From an uncultured Actinobacillus sp. (GTDB lineage Bacteria; Pseudomonadota; Gammaproteobacteria; Enterobacterales; Pasteurellaceae), in assembly GCF_945915845.1 (NCBI RefSeq), contig NZ_CAMEFX010000012.1, positions 1 through 49,613 of the forward strand: a DNA stretch of 49,613 nt. The letters are read 5' to 3'. Both the position numbers and the translations under genes were made by a program. The notes beneath the pieces are model-generated. The model was not told where the DNA came from, did not search any database, and saw nothing but the letters and a program-made list of their open reading frames with translations. Shown here in pieces: positions 35,739-43,671 of this stretch (the stretch's first letter is position 1; every line of letters begins with the position of its first letter).

Positions 35739-35773
35739 TTGACAAACTTTTTATGTACTAGTTAAATAGTACA
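35739..35773 (+). promoter_or_regulatory. trp promoter overlapped by TrpR operator
   Basis: TTGACA (35739-35744), a 17-base spacer and TTAAAT (35762-35767) form a sigma70-type promoter. The perfect palindrome TGTACTA-gttaaa-TAGTACA (35754-35773... arms 7 bp) covers the -10 box and closely matches the E. coli trp operator core ACTAGTTAACTAGT. Transcription would start only about 25 bases before the trpE ATG, leaving no space for a trpL leader or attenuator. Confidence 0.88.
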
Positions 35774-35799
35774 AAATTCATTTGAAACAAGAGGTCCTT

Positions 35800-37344
35800 A
35801 TGTTTCAGCCCTACATTCAAGTTTTTAACCAATCTGTAGATTACCATGATGATTTAACCAAAGTATTTCACACGCTTTGCCGTCAACATTCAAATAGTCT
35901 GTTATTAGAAAGTGCTGAGATTAGTAGTAAAAATAGTTTAAACAGTTTACTACTGATTAATGCCGCGTTAAAAATCACCTGCTTAGGTAACCGCGTCACA
36001 TTTAAAGCATTAACGGAAAACGGTTGTACGGTATTAAAGCATTTAGTAGGAAATTTGTGGGGATTATCTTGCCAAGTGCAACAACCTAAAGACAATGAAT
36101 TGGCTGTCACATTTTCCTCGCCTGATCAAAACTTAGATGAAGACAGCAAATTACAAGCCTTAACCATTTTTGACGGTTTACGCCAAGTGAATAATCTGTA
36201 TGCTCATAGTCAAACGCCCATTTTCCTAGGGGGTTTATTTGCTTATGATTTAGTGGCAAATTTTATCCCCATGGCAAATATTGAACTCAAAGACGATGGC
36301 TTAACTTGCCCGGATTATGTTTTTTATTTAGCGGAAAATTTGCTACGGTTAAATCACCAAACTCAACAAGCGACCTTACAAACTTTCTGTTTTAGCAGTA
36401 AAGAAGCGGACAATTTACAACAAAGTGCGGCGAAAATTGCAGAAGATTTAAAAAATCTCAAACCGTTGCCGCCAATCCAACGCGCCGGCACTGAAGTTGT
36501 TCCTAATTTGGATGACGATAAATTCAAACAAATTATCACCGCACTTAAACAGCATATTTATCGGGGCGATGTGTTCCAAATTGTGCCGTCACGCCGCTTT
36601 AGTATTCCTTGCCCGAATTCTCTGGCGACCTATCGCCAACTCAAACAAAATAACCCAAGTCCCTATATGTTTTATATGCAAGACGAGGATTTCACCCTAT
36701 TCGGTGCGTCCCCAGAAAGTGCATTGAAATTCAGCACGCAAACCCGTCAATTAGAAATCTACCCTATTGCCGGCTCTCGTCCGCGCGGTTTTGATGCCAA
36801 TGGTCAAATCGATCCTGAATTAGATGCGCGCTTAGAGTTAGAGTTACGCTTGGATCAAAAAGAATTGGCAGAGCATTTAATGTTAGTGGATTTAGCGCGC
36901 AATGACATTGCTCGCGTTTGTGACAGCGGCACGCGCCAAGTAAAAGACTTGATGCAAGTGGATCGGTATTCTCACATTATGCACCTAGTTTCTCGTGTGG
37001 TGGGCAAACTTCGTCCTGAATTAGACGCGCTACACGCTTATCAAGCCTGTATGAATATGGGCACGCTCACCGGTGCACCAAAAATCAAAGCCATGCAACT
37101 GATTTACCAATTTGAACAACAAAAACGACACAGCTACGGCGGCGCAGTCGGTTATTTATCTTCAGACGGTAATTTTGATACCTGTATCGTCATCCGCTCT
37201 GCCTTTGTACAAAACGGCATTGCCTATGTGCAAGCAGGCTGTGGCGAAGTATTAGATTCCGATCCGCAAATGGAAGCAGACGAAACACGTCACAAAGCAC
37301 GCGCCGTACTCAACGCCATTATGCAAATAAACAATTCAAAATAA
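35800..37344 (+). CDS. trpE: Anthranilate synthase component I
   Basis: Converts chorismate to anthranilate with ammonia from TrpG, 514 residues from the ATG at 35800 (AGAGGT just upstream; the in-frame TTG at 35782 lies upstream of that site). The N-terminal regulatory region has LLLESAEISSKNSLNSLLL, equivalent to the LLES tryptophan-feedback site. The catalytic domain includes VFQIVPSRRFSI, NPSPYMFYMQDEDFTLFGAS, the YPIAGSRPRGFD and LVDLARNDIARVC blocks, and GTLTGAPKIKAMQLI. trpG follows after 9 bp. Confidence 0.98.
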   Translation: MFQPYIQVFNQSVDYHDDLTKVFHTLCRQHSNSLLLESAEISSKNSLNSLLLINAALKITCLGNRVTFKALTENGCTVLKHLVGNLWGLSCQVQQPKDNELAVTFSSPDQNLDEDSKLQALTIFDGLRQVNNLYAHSQTPIFLGGLFAYDLVANFIPMANIELKDDGLTCPDYVFYLAENLLRLNHQTQQATLQTFCFSSKEADNLQQSAAKIAEDLKNLKPLPPIQRAGTEVVPNLDDDKFKQIITALKQHIYRGDVFQIVPSRRFSIPCPNSLATYRQLKQNNPSPYMFYMQDEDFTLFGASPESALKFSTQTRQLEIYPIAGSRPRGFDANGQIDPELDARLELELRLDQKELAEHLMLVDLARNDIARVCDSGTRQVKDLMQVDRYSHIMHLVSRVVGKLRPELDALHAYQACMNMGTLTGAPKIKAMQLIYQFEQQKRHSYGGAVGYLSSDGNFDTCIVIRSAFVQNGIAYVQAGCGEVLDSDPQMEADETRHKARAVLNAIMQINNSK

Positions 37345-37353
37345 GGTGAAAAA

Positions 37354-37932
37354 ATGGCAACCATCGTATTTTTAGATAATTTCGACTCTTTCACGTATAA
37401 CTTAGTGGATCAGTTTCGTAGCCTTGGGCATGAAGTAAAAATTTACCGCAATGATTGTGATGTGGATTTTTTGGAAAATCTTTGCAAACAACCAAACCAT
37501 ATCCTTGCGCTCTCCCCCGGCCCCGGCACGCCTGCTGAAGCCGGCAATATGCTCGCACTCATTGAACGCGTAAAAAGTGCGGTGCCTATTCTAGGAATTT
37601 GTTTAGGTCATCAAGCGTTAATCGAAAGTTTTGGCGGCAAAGTCGTTCATGCCGGTGAAGTGCTGCATGGTAAAGTGTCAAAAATCACGCATGATAACCA
37701 AGCTATGTTCCAAGATATTCAGAACCCAATGCCCGTTGCACGTTATCATTCTTTAATGGGAAAAGATTTACCTGAAGAATTTATCGTAAACGCAGAATAC
37801 CACAAAATTATCATGGCAATCCGTCATAAAACCTTGCCAATCTGTGCATTCCAATTCCACCCGGAAAGCATCCTCACCGTGCAAGGTTCAAAATTGCTAG
37901 AACAATCCATAAATTGGTTGTTGAATAGGTAA
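37354..37932 (+). CDS. trpG: Anthranilate synthase component II (glutamine amidotransferase)
   Basis: 192-residue class I glutaminase supplying ammonia to TrpE. It has the N-terminal DNFDSFTYNLVDQFRSLGHE, the oxyanion strand LALSPGPGTP, the nucleophile block ILGICLGHQAL (Cys) and the C-terminal FQFHPESILT (His, Glu). Unlike in E. coli it is not fused to trpD; a 118-bp spacer with a palindromic element separates them. The family also serves as PabA, but the operon setting fixes TrpG as the primary role. Confidence 0.96.
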   Translation: MATIVFLDNFDSFTYNLVDQFRSLGHEVKIYRNDCDVDFLENLCKQPNHILALSPGPGTPAEAGNMLALIERVKSAVPILGICLGHQALIESFGGKVVHAGEVLHGKVSKITHDNQAMFQDIQNPMPVARYHSLMGKDLPEEFIVNAEYHKIIMAIRHKTLPICAFQFHPESILTVQGSKLLEQSINWLLNR

Positions 37933-37945
37933 GTGATCATTGCGG

Positions 37946-38023
37946 TTGTAGGGGCGAAACATTTTTCGCCCTTTCCCCAAAATATCATGAATTTTCAGGG
38001 CAAAAAATATTTTGCCCCTACAA
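37946..38023. repeat. MITE-like palindrome, copy 2
   Basis: 78 bp with perfect TTGTAGGGGC/GCCCCTACAA ends and inner GGGCGAAA/TTTCGCCC and AGGGCAAAA/TTTTGCCC arms, inserted between trpG and trpD. It resembles 19614-19690 and 40736-40806. The transcript through it would fold as a long hairpin inside the trp mRNA. Confidence 0.75.
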
Positions 38024-38050
38024 ACAATAATAAGAAATTAGGAAGCCATT

Positions 38051-39052
38051 ATGCAAATCGACAATATTTTAACCGCACTTTTTGATAAAAAAGTTCTTAC
38101 TCAATCCCAATCTCAAACTCTTTTCACGGCTATCGTAAAAGGCGAAATCTTACCCGAACAACTCGCCGGCACACTGATTGCCTTAAAACTACGTGGTGAA
38201 ACCATTGAAGAAATTACAGGCGCAGTGACCGCACTTTTAAACGCAGCTGAGCCATTCCCCACCCCTGACTACCCTATTGCAGACATTGTGGGAACGGGGG
38301 GCGATGGTGCCAACACCATTAATATTTCCACTGCCTCTGCCATTGTCGGCGCCAGTATGGGATTAAAAATAGCGAAACACGGTAATCGCAGTGTTTCTAG
38401 CAAAACAGGGGCCAGTGATTTGCTTACCGCCTTAGGCGTGAACATCAACATGAACACAGAAAATGCGCGAAAAGCCTTAGATGAAATCGGTTTAGCCTTT
38501 ATCTTTGCCCAAAAATATCACACGGGATTTAAATATGCCGTTCCTGTGCGCCAAGCCCTAAAAACACGGACAATCTTTAATATCCTAGGCCCTTTAATTA
38601 ACCCTGCGGATCCTAAGCGTCAATTATTGGGCGTTTACACTCCTGAGCTATTAAAACCTTACGCCGAAACCAACGCACGTTTAAACCATGAACACAGTAT
38701 CATCGTTCACGGTTGCGGTTTAGACGAAGTCGCCATTCACGGCAAAACCCAAGTTGCAGAACTACGTGACGGTCAAATTGAATACTATGATCTGTCACCA
38801 AAAGATTTCGGCTTTGAACCTAGACCACTGGAAAGCCTACGTGGCGGTGAACCCTTAGAAAATGCCCAAATCTTAACCGCACTATTAAAAGGTCAAGGCA
38901 AAGCAGAACACAACCAGGCGGTTGCGATGAACACGGCACTATTGATGAAGTTATTCGGCTACGAGAATATTCGAGAAAACGCCCAAGAAGTATTAGAACA
39001 CCTCGCCACAGGCAAAGCATACAACACACTCGAAGCACTGACGAAATATTAA
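38051..39052 (+). CDS. trpD: Anthranilate phosphoribosyltransferase
   Basis: Joins anthranilate to PRPP, 333 residues as for stand-alone TrpD. The helical N-terminal domain is followed by the PRPP-binding glycine-rich loop [57 protein letters not shown] and [17 protein letters not shown] precedes the ATG. The first codons overlap a Hin-type uptake core (ACCGCACTT). Confidence 0.97.
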   Translation: MQIDNILTALFDKKVLTQSQSQTLFTAIVKGEILPEQLAGTLIALKLRGETIEEITGAVTALLNAAEPFPTPDYPIADIVGTGGDGANTINISTASAIVGASMGLKIAKHGNRSVSSKTGASDLLTALGVNINMNTENARKALDEIGLAFIFAQKYHTGFKYAVPVRQALKTRTIFNILGPLINPADPKRQLLGVYTPELLKPYAETNARLNHEHSIIVHGCGLDEVAIHGKTQVAELRDGQIEYYDLSPKDFGFEPRPLESLRGGEPLENAQILTALLKGQGKAEHNQAVAMNTALLMKLFGYENIRENAQEVLEHLATGKAYNTLEALTKY

Positions 39053-39056
39053 AAAT

Positions 39057-39253
39057 CCCCGTCTGAGCTGCCCGAGCGTTTTGAAATTTTTAGCAAAATT
39101 CAGTATGTTTGAGCGAAGCGAGTTCTGGAATTTTGCGTTAAAAAAATTTCAAATAAGCGAGGAAAAGCAGCGAAGTCGGGGCGTGCTTTCTTTTTGCTTA
39201 CTTTTGCTTTGCACGAGCAAAGAAAAAGTAAGTCGCCATCGGCGAAATACGAT
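39057..39253. repeat. Large nested palindrome in the trpD-trpCF spacer
   Basis: First hairpin, 39057-39181: CCCCG/CGGGG, GCTGC/GCAGC, TTTTGAAATTTTT/AAAAAAATTTCAAA and GCAAAATTCAG/CTGGAATTTTGC arms nest around TGTTTGAGCGAAGCGAG. Second hairpin, 39197-39232: CTTACTTTTGCTTTGC-ACGA-GCAAAGAAAAAGTAAG with one mismatch. A small TCGCC/GGCGA stem follows (39233-39245). No ORF supports a gene here. This looks like a mobile palindromic element. Confidence 0.7.
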
Positions 39254-39296
39254 TTTTATTAATAACCTAATAACCGAATAAGAATTAAGAAAAAAC

Positions 39297-40718
39297 ATGA
39301 AACTACACACCCCAACAATATTACAAAAAATTGTCGCTGACAAAATCGAATGGGTGAAAAACAAAAAAACAGAATTTCCCCTTGCCGACTTTCAGCAAAA
39401 CATCACAAAATCTGACCGCAGTTTTTATGCAGCTTTAGGACAAGGTACTCATCAACACCCTGCTTATATTTTGGAATGTAAAAAAGCCTCGCCATCAAAA
39501 GGCTTAATTCGCGATGAATTTAACCTAGCAGAAATTGCAGCGATCTATAAAAATTACGCCTCAGCAATTTCCGTACTGACAGATGAAAAATATTTCCAAG
39601 GAAATTTTGATTACATCAAAATCGTCCGTGATCTTGTAACCCAACCGGTACTTTGCAAAGATTTTATGATTGATGAATATCAGATTTACTTGGCTCGTTA
39701 TCACCAAGCGGATGCTATTTTATTGATGTTATCTGTGGTGGATGATGAAACTTATTTAAAACTAGCCGCACTTGCACACCAATTAGGCATGGGAGTGTTA
39801 ACTGAAACCAGTAATGAAGCAGAGTTTGAACGCGCTCTTGCGTTAAAAGCCCAAATTATCGGTGTGAATAACCGTAATCTGCATGATTTAACCGTAGATT
39901 TGAATCGTGTAAAAGATCTGGTGCATAAATATGCGGATCAAATTCCTGCAGATGTGCGCATTATCAGCGAATCGGGTATTTATACGCACCAACAAATACT
40001 CTCATTAAAATCTGTTTCCCACGGCTTTTTAATCGGATCGAGTCTCATGGGGAACGCCGATCTAAATAATGCCGTGCGTGCAGTAATTTTTGGGGAAAAT
40101 AAAGTCTGTGGATTAACCCGAAGACAAGATGTACAAACAGTTTACGAAAATGGTGCGCTTTACGGTGGATTAATTTTTGCAGAAGGCTCACCGCGTCAAG
40201 TGTCATTACGCCAAGCACAAGAATTAGTGACAACTGCTCCACTTCGCTTTGTGGGTGTATTCCAAAATCAACAGATTGAATTTATTACGAAAATCGCAGC
40301 TCAACTTAACCTTTTTGCGGTTCAGTTACACGGTGCAGAAACTGCTGAGTTTATCACCGCACTTCGCGCAAAATTACCTGAACAAATCCAAATATGGAAA
40401 GCCGTTTCAGTTGATATTGATACACAAGAAAGTGCGGTAGAAATTCCGCAACATCCTGAAATTAACCGTTATATTTTAGACAGCAGAATCGGAAAGCAAC
40501 AAGGTGGTACAGGTAAAACCTTCGATTGGTCAAAAATCCCTGCTGATTTAAAAGATAAAATAATGCTTGCAGGCGGCATCAGCCCTGATAATATCGAACT
40601 TGCCTTACAGCAACGTTGCTTAGGCGTCGATCTTAACTCAGGCGTGGAAAGCGGAAAAGGCATAAAAAACCCCGAAAAACTCACCGCAGTTTTTGACAGC
40701 ATTTATCATTATTCCTAG
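39297..40718 (+). CDS. trpCF: Fused indole-3-glycerol-phosphate synthase / phosphoribosylanthranilate isomerase
   Basis: Bifunctional 473-residue enzyme for two successive steps. Domain 1 (about 1-257, TrpC): [72 protein letters not shown] and [13 protein letters not shown]. Domain 2 (about 258-473, TrpF): [19 protein letters not shown] with the catalytic Cys, [35 protein letters not shown] and [26 protein letters not shown]. The fusion is as in enterics and is often just called trpC. It is separated from trpD and trpB by palindromic spacers. Confidence 0.97.
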   Translation: MKLHTPTILQKIVADKIEWVKNKKTEFPLADFQQNITKSDRSFYAALGQGTHQHPAYILECKKASPSKGLIRDEFNLAEIAAIYKNYASAISVLTDEKYFQGNFDYIKIVRDLVTQPVLCKDFMIDEYQIYLARYHQADAILLMLSVVDDETYLKLAALAHQLGMGVLTETSNEAEFERALALKAQIIGVNNRNLHDLTVDLNRVKDLVHKYADQIPADVRIISESGIYTHQQILSLKSVSHGFLIGSSLMGNADLNNAVRAVIFGENKVCGLTRRQDVQTVYENGALYGGLIFAEGSPRQVSLRQAQELVTTAPLRFVGVFQNQQIEFITKIAAQLNLFAVQLHGAETAEFITALRAKLPEQIQIWKAVSVDIDTQESAVEIPQHPEINRYILDSRIGKQQGGTGKTFDWSKIPADLKDKIMLAGGISPDNIELALQQRCLGVDLNSGVESGKGIKNPEKLTAVFDSIYHYS

Positions 40719-40735
40719 AACAGCAAAATAATGGC

Positions 40736-40806
40736 TGTAGGGGCAAAATATTTTTTGCCCTGAATATTTACGATGTTTTAGGGGCGAAAGATGTTTTGCC
40801 CCTACA
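40736..40806. repeat. MITE-like palindrome, copy 3
   Basis: 71 bp with TGTAGGGGC and GCCCCTACA ends (one mispaired base region), inner GGGCAAAA/TTTTTTGCCC arms, between trpCF and trpB. Same family as 19614-19690 and 37946-38023. Confidence 0.75.
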
Positions 40807-40879
40807 GAAAATAATCTAGCAACAGTGGCTCACGCGTCAATCAACCCAGTGAATGCCACCCTAACAAAGAGATATAAAA

Positions 40880-42076
40880 ATGACAGATACTATCCTCAAC
40901 CCCTATTTCGGAGAATTCGGTGGCATGTACGTCCCCGAAATTCTCGTTCCTGTGCTAAAACAACTGGAAAAAGCCTTTGTGGAAGCACAACAAGATCCCA
41001 CTTTCCAAGCAGAATTTGCGGATCTATTAAAGAATTATGCCGGTCGCCCAACCGCCTTAACCCTTTGTCGTAATTTAACCAAAGGCACTAAAACTAAGCT
41101 TTACCTAAAACGCGAAGATCTCCTCCATGGCGGTGCCCATAAAACTAATCAAGTTCTAGGTCAGATTTTGCTCGCAAAACGCATGGGTAAAACGCGCATC
41201 ATTGCTGAAACAGGTGCCGGACAACATGGGGTAGCAACGGCACTCGCTTGTGCGATGTTGGATATGCCTTGTCGCGTTTATATGGGGGCAAAAGACGTTG
41301 AACGCCAATCACCGAATGTCTTCCGTATGCGTTTAATGGGCGCAGAAGTTATTCCTGTGGAAAAAGGTTCTTGTTCCTTAAAAGATGCCTGTTGTGAGGC
41401 TATGCGTGATTGGTCTGCAAACTACGAAACCACCCATTATCTACTCGGGACAGCAGCCGGTCCCCATCCGTTCCCAACTATTGTGCGCGAATTCCAAAAA
41501 ATGATTGGTATTGAAACAAAACGCCAAATTTTAGAAAAAGAAGGGCGTTTACCTGATGCCGTAATCGCCGCAGTCGGCGGTGGCTCTAATGCTATTGGCA
41601 TGTTTGCGGATTTTATTGACGAAAAATCCGTGCGTCTCATTGGTGTGGAGCCTGCAGGTAAAGGGATTGAATCAGGTGAACATGGTGCACCGCTAGGACA
41701 TGGTAATCCCGGCATTTATTTCGGAATGTTATCGCCCATTATGCAAACAAAAGATGGTCAAATCGAGGAATCTTACAGTATTTCCGCCGGTCTTGACTTC
41801 CCATCTGTAGGGCCACAACATGCCTACTTAAATTCTATTGGACGCGCAGAATATCCGAGTATTACCGATGATGAAGCCCTTGAGGCTTTCCAAGCCTTAG
41901 CGAAACACGAAGGCATTATTCCAGCCCTTGAGAGTTCTCACGCATTGGCTCAAGCCTTAAAAATGATTAAAGAAAATCCAAACAAAGAACAATTATTGGT
42001 CGTCAATTTATCAGGGCGTGGAGATAAAGATATTTTCACAGTGGATAAAATTTTAACGGAGAAGGGGAACATCTAA
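40880..42076 (+). CDS. trpB: Tryptophan synthase beta chain
   Basis: PLP enzyme condensing indole with serine, 398 residues. Clear blocks: [53 protein letters not shown] (PLP Lys), [33 protein letters not shown] (phosphate loop), [18 protein letters not shown], and [11 protein letters not shown]. The stop overlaps the trpA start as TAATG, indicating translational coupling of the complex partners. Confidence 0.98.
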   Translation: MTDTILNPYFGEFGGMYVPEILVPVLKQLEKAFVEAQQDPTFQAEFADLLKNYAGRPTALTLCRNLTKGTKTKLYLKREDLLHGGAHKTNQVLGQILLAKRMGKTRIIAETGAGQHGVATALACAMLDMPCRVYMGAKDVERQSPNVFRMRLMGAEVIPVEKGSCSLKDACCEAMRDWSANYETTHYLLGTAAGPHPFPTIVREFQKMIGIETKRQILEKEGRLPDAVIAAVGGGSNAIGMFADFIDEKSVRLIGVEPAGKGIESGEHGAPLGHGNPGIYFGMLSPIMQTKDGQIEESYSISAGLDFPSVGPQHAYLNSIGRAEYPSITDDEALEAFQALAKHEGIIPALESSHALAQALKMIKENPNKEQLLVVNLSGRGDKDIFTVDKILTEKGNI

Positions 42077-42882
42077 TGAGTCGTTTTGAACAAACTTTTG
42101 CGCACTTAAAAGCAAAAAATGAAGGCGCATTTGTGCCATTTGTGACACTTTGCGATCCGGATTTTGACCGCAGTTTTGAAATTATTTGCACCCTTGTGGA
42201 CAATGGTGCTGATGCCCTTGAATTAGGTTTTCCCTTTTCCGATCCCCTATTAGATGGACCGGTTATTCAAGCGGCAAATAATCGCGCACTTGCTGCAAAT
42301 TGTAGCACAGAAGAAAGTTTTCAGTTACTGGCTAAAGTGCGGTCAAAATACCCTGAAATTCCTATCAGCTTGTTACTTTGTGCCAATTTAATTTATGCGC
42401 AAACCCTTGATGGTTTCTATCAACGCTGTGCTGAAGTTGGGGTTGATGCCGTGTTAGTGGCAGATATTCCACTACTGGCTTGTGAACAGTATGTACAAGC
42501 TGCACAAAAACACGGTATCCAACCTGTGTTTATCTGCCCACCGAATGCGGATGCTCAAACTATTGCAGGCGTAGCTGAAAAAACGGAAGGCTATACTTAT
42601 TTGGTATCGCGTGCCGGCGTCACTAGTGCGGAAAATCAATCTCATGCAGCCAACTTGGATACCCTTGTTGAACAGCTGAAAACCCATCACAGCGCACCCA
42701 TTTTGCAAGGTTTTGGTATTGCTAAACCGGAGCAAGTCAAAGAAGCCCTTATGCTAGGCGCAAGCGGTGCGATTTCAGGCTCAGCAACGGTAAAAATTAT
42801 CGAAGGCAATCTCGACAACCATACGCGGTGCTTAGCTGAATTAGCGGAATTTGTACGTAAAATGAAAGCGGCAACAAAATAG
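42076..42882 (+). CDS. trpA: Tryptophan synthase alpha chain
   Basis: Cleaves indole-3-glycerol phosphate to indole, which is tunnelled to TrpB; 268 residues of a TIM barrel. Catalytic Glu and Asp lie in [20 protein letters not shown] and [13 protein letters not shown]. The loop [23 protein letters not shown] and [13 protein letters not shown] form the phosphate site. Last gene of the operon; a cluster of six hairpins follows. Confidence 0.98.
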   Translation: MSRFEQTFAHLKAKNEGAFVPFVTLCDPDFDRSFEIICTLVDNGADALELGFPFSDPLLDGPVIQAANNRALAANCSTEESFQLLAKVRSKYPEIPISLLLCANLIYAQTLDGFYQRCAEVGVDAVLVADIPLLACEQYVQAAQKHGIQPVFICPPNADAQTIAGVAEKTEGYTYLVSRAGVTSAENQSHAANLDTLVEQLKTHHSAPILQGFGIAKPEQVKEALMLGASGAISGSATVKIIEGNLDNHTRCLAELAEFVRKMKAATK

Positions 42883-42885
42883 TGA

Positions 42886-43079
42886 AGACAGGCCTTATGC
42901 CTGTCTCAGATTGCTGACAAAGGTTATATTTGAGCAATAACCTAGCACGAGCCGTGCTAGGTTCATTAAGCCCAGCCCCGCTGGGGCTGAAAAAAGAGCC
43001 GCAGAGCGGCTCAGATTAAGTAACCCTATACGGCTCGTATAGGGTTATCAACGGTCTGAGACAGGCCTTATACCTGTCT
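42886..43079. repeat. Cluster of six short palindromes after trpA
   Basis: Perfect hairpins in order: AGACAGG/CCTGTCT (42886-42906), AACCTAGCAC/GTGCTAGGTT (42939-42963), CAGCCCC/GGGGCTG (42973-42989), GAGCCGC/GCGGCTC (42996-43012), AACCCTATACG/CGTATAGGGTT (43022-43046), and AGACAGG/CCTGTCT again (43059-43079). The first and last are near-identical and bracket the array. Elements three to five recur, degenerate and reordered, at 6604-6690. The 229-bp stretch holds no gene. Confidence 0.8.
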
Positions 43080-43111
43080 TTATTACTTTAAATGAGTAAG
43101 ATGAACAGACG

Positions 43112-43405
43112 CTATAAATTCACGGAATATTGCCGCAATACTTCGTTCATTTTAGCTTGCCAATTTTTTCCTGTAGATTTAAATTTTTCAACAACATCTA
43201 AGGGTAAATGAAGTGTTACAGTTTGTTTCGTGGATTTATAATGTGGCTTAATAACACCCTTTTTTTCCATTTCAGCTTGATGAGTTAACAAAATGGAAAG
43301 CTTATCTGCAGGCAATACCTTTTCAATCGGTTGAAATTTATTGAGTTCTTGCTGAGTTAAAGGACGCTCAGCAATATTGAATTCTTCATCATTGCTGTAA
43401 TTCAT
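43112..43405 (-). CDS. brnA: BrnA-family antitoxin
   Basis: 97-residue BrnA-like antitoxin and autorepressor. The C-terminal half TKQTVTLHLPLDVVEKFKST with GKNWQAKMNEVLRQY is the ribbon-helix-helix DNA-binding part of the family; the N-terminal half is charged. BrnA normally follows and neutralises BrnT, a RelE-fold RNase. Here the brnT gene directly upstream is a deleted remnant, so brnA is an orphan whose retention may be neutral or serve to counter other BrnT toxins. The start overlaps the end of the brnT remnant. Confidence 0.88.
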   Translation of the reverse strand: MNYSNDEEFNIAERPLTQQELNKFQPIEKVLPADKLSILLTHQAEMEKKGVIKPHYKSTKQTVTLHLPLDVVEKFKSTGKNWQAKMNEVLRQYSVNL

Positions 43406-43498
43406 AAGTTTTAATCTCCCTTTTATTGGCTTTCCGAAAACTTATCACACGAATACCTTCATCAGTAAATTTTTAGTATTATCAAATTCAATTTTCAT
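43389..43498 (-). pseudogene. brnT: brnT toxin remnant with internal deletion
   Basis: The ATG at 43498 begins MKIEFDNTKN, the standard BrnT N-terminus, but then runs into a stop. In the adjacent frame the same strand reads TDEGIRVISFRKANKREIKTY, the standard C-terminus containing the RxISARKAxxRE block, ending at a TGA inside brnA (43389-43391). Ends are joined after about 10 codons, so most of the roughly 90-codon gene has been deleted with a frameshift (110 bp remain). Confidence 0.8.
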
Positions 43499-43671
43499 TA
43501 TCTAATTTGACTATTCGTTATTATATGAAGAGATTATGCACTTGTAAATGAACGCTGCAAGCCAGCTTACTTCATTTTGGAATATACATCACAAAACAAA
43601 AACTCCAGTCGAATTTCACCGCACTTTTTTGTATCATAGGTACACCAATTTTTCTCTTCCAAGGACGTAAA

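Noticed and set aside
35782-35799. TTG upstream as trpE start
   Set aside because: It precedes the AGAGGT ribosome-binding site; the ATG at 35800 is well placed and matches the family N-terminus.
42886-43079. CRISPR array
   Set aside because: The palindromes differ in sequence and spacing; there is no constant repeat-spacer alternation and no cas genes.
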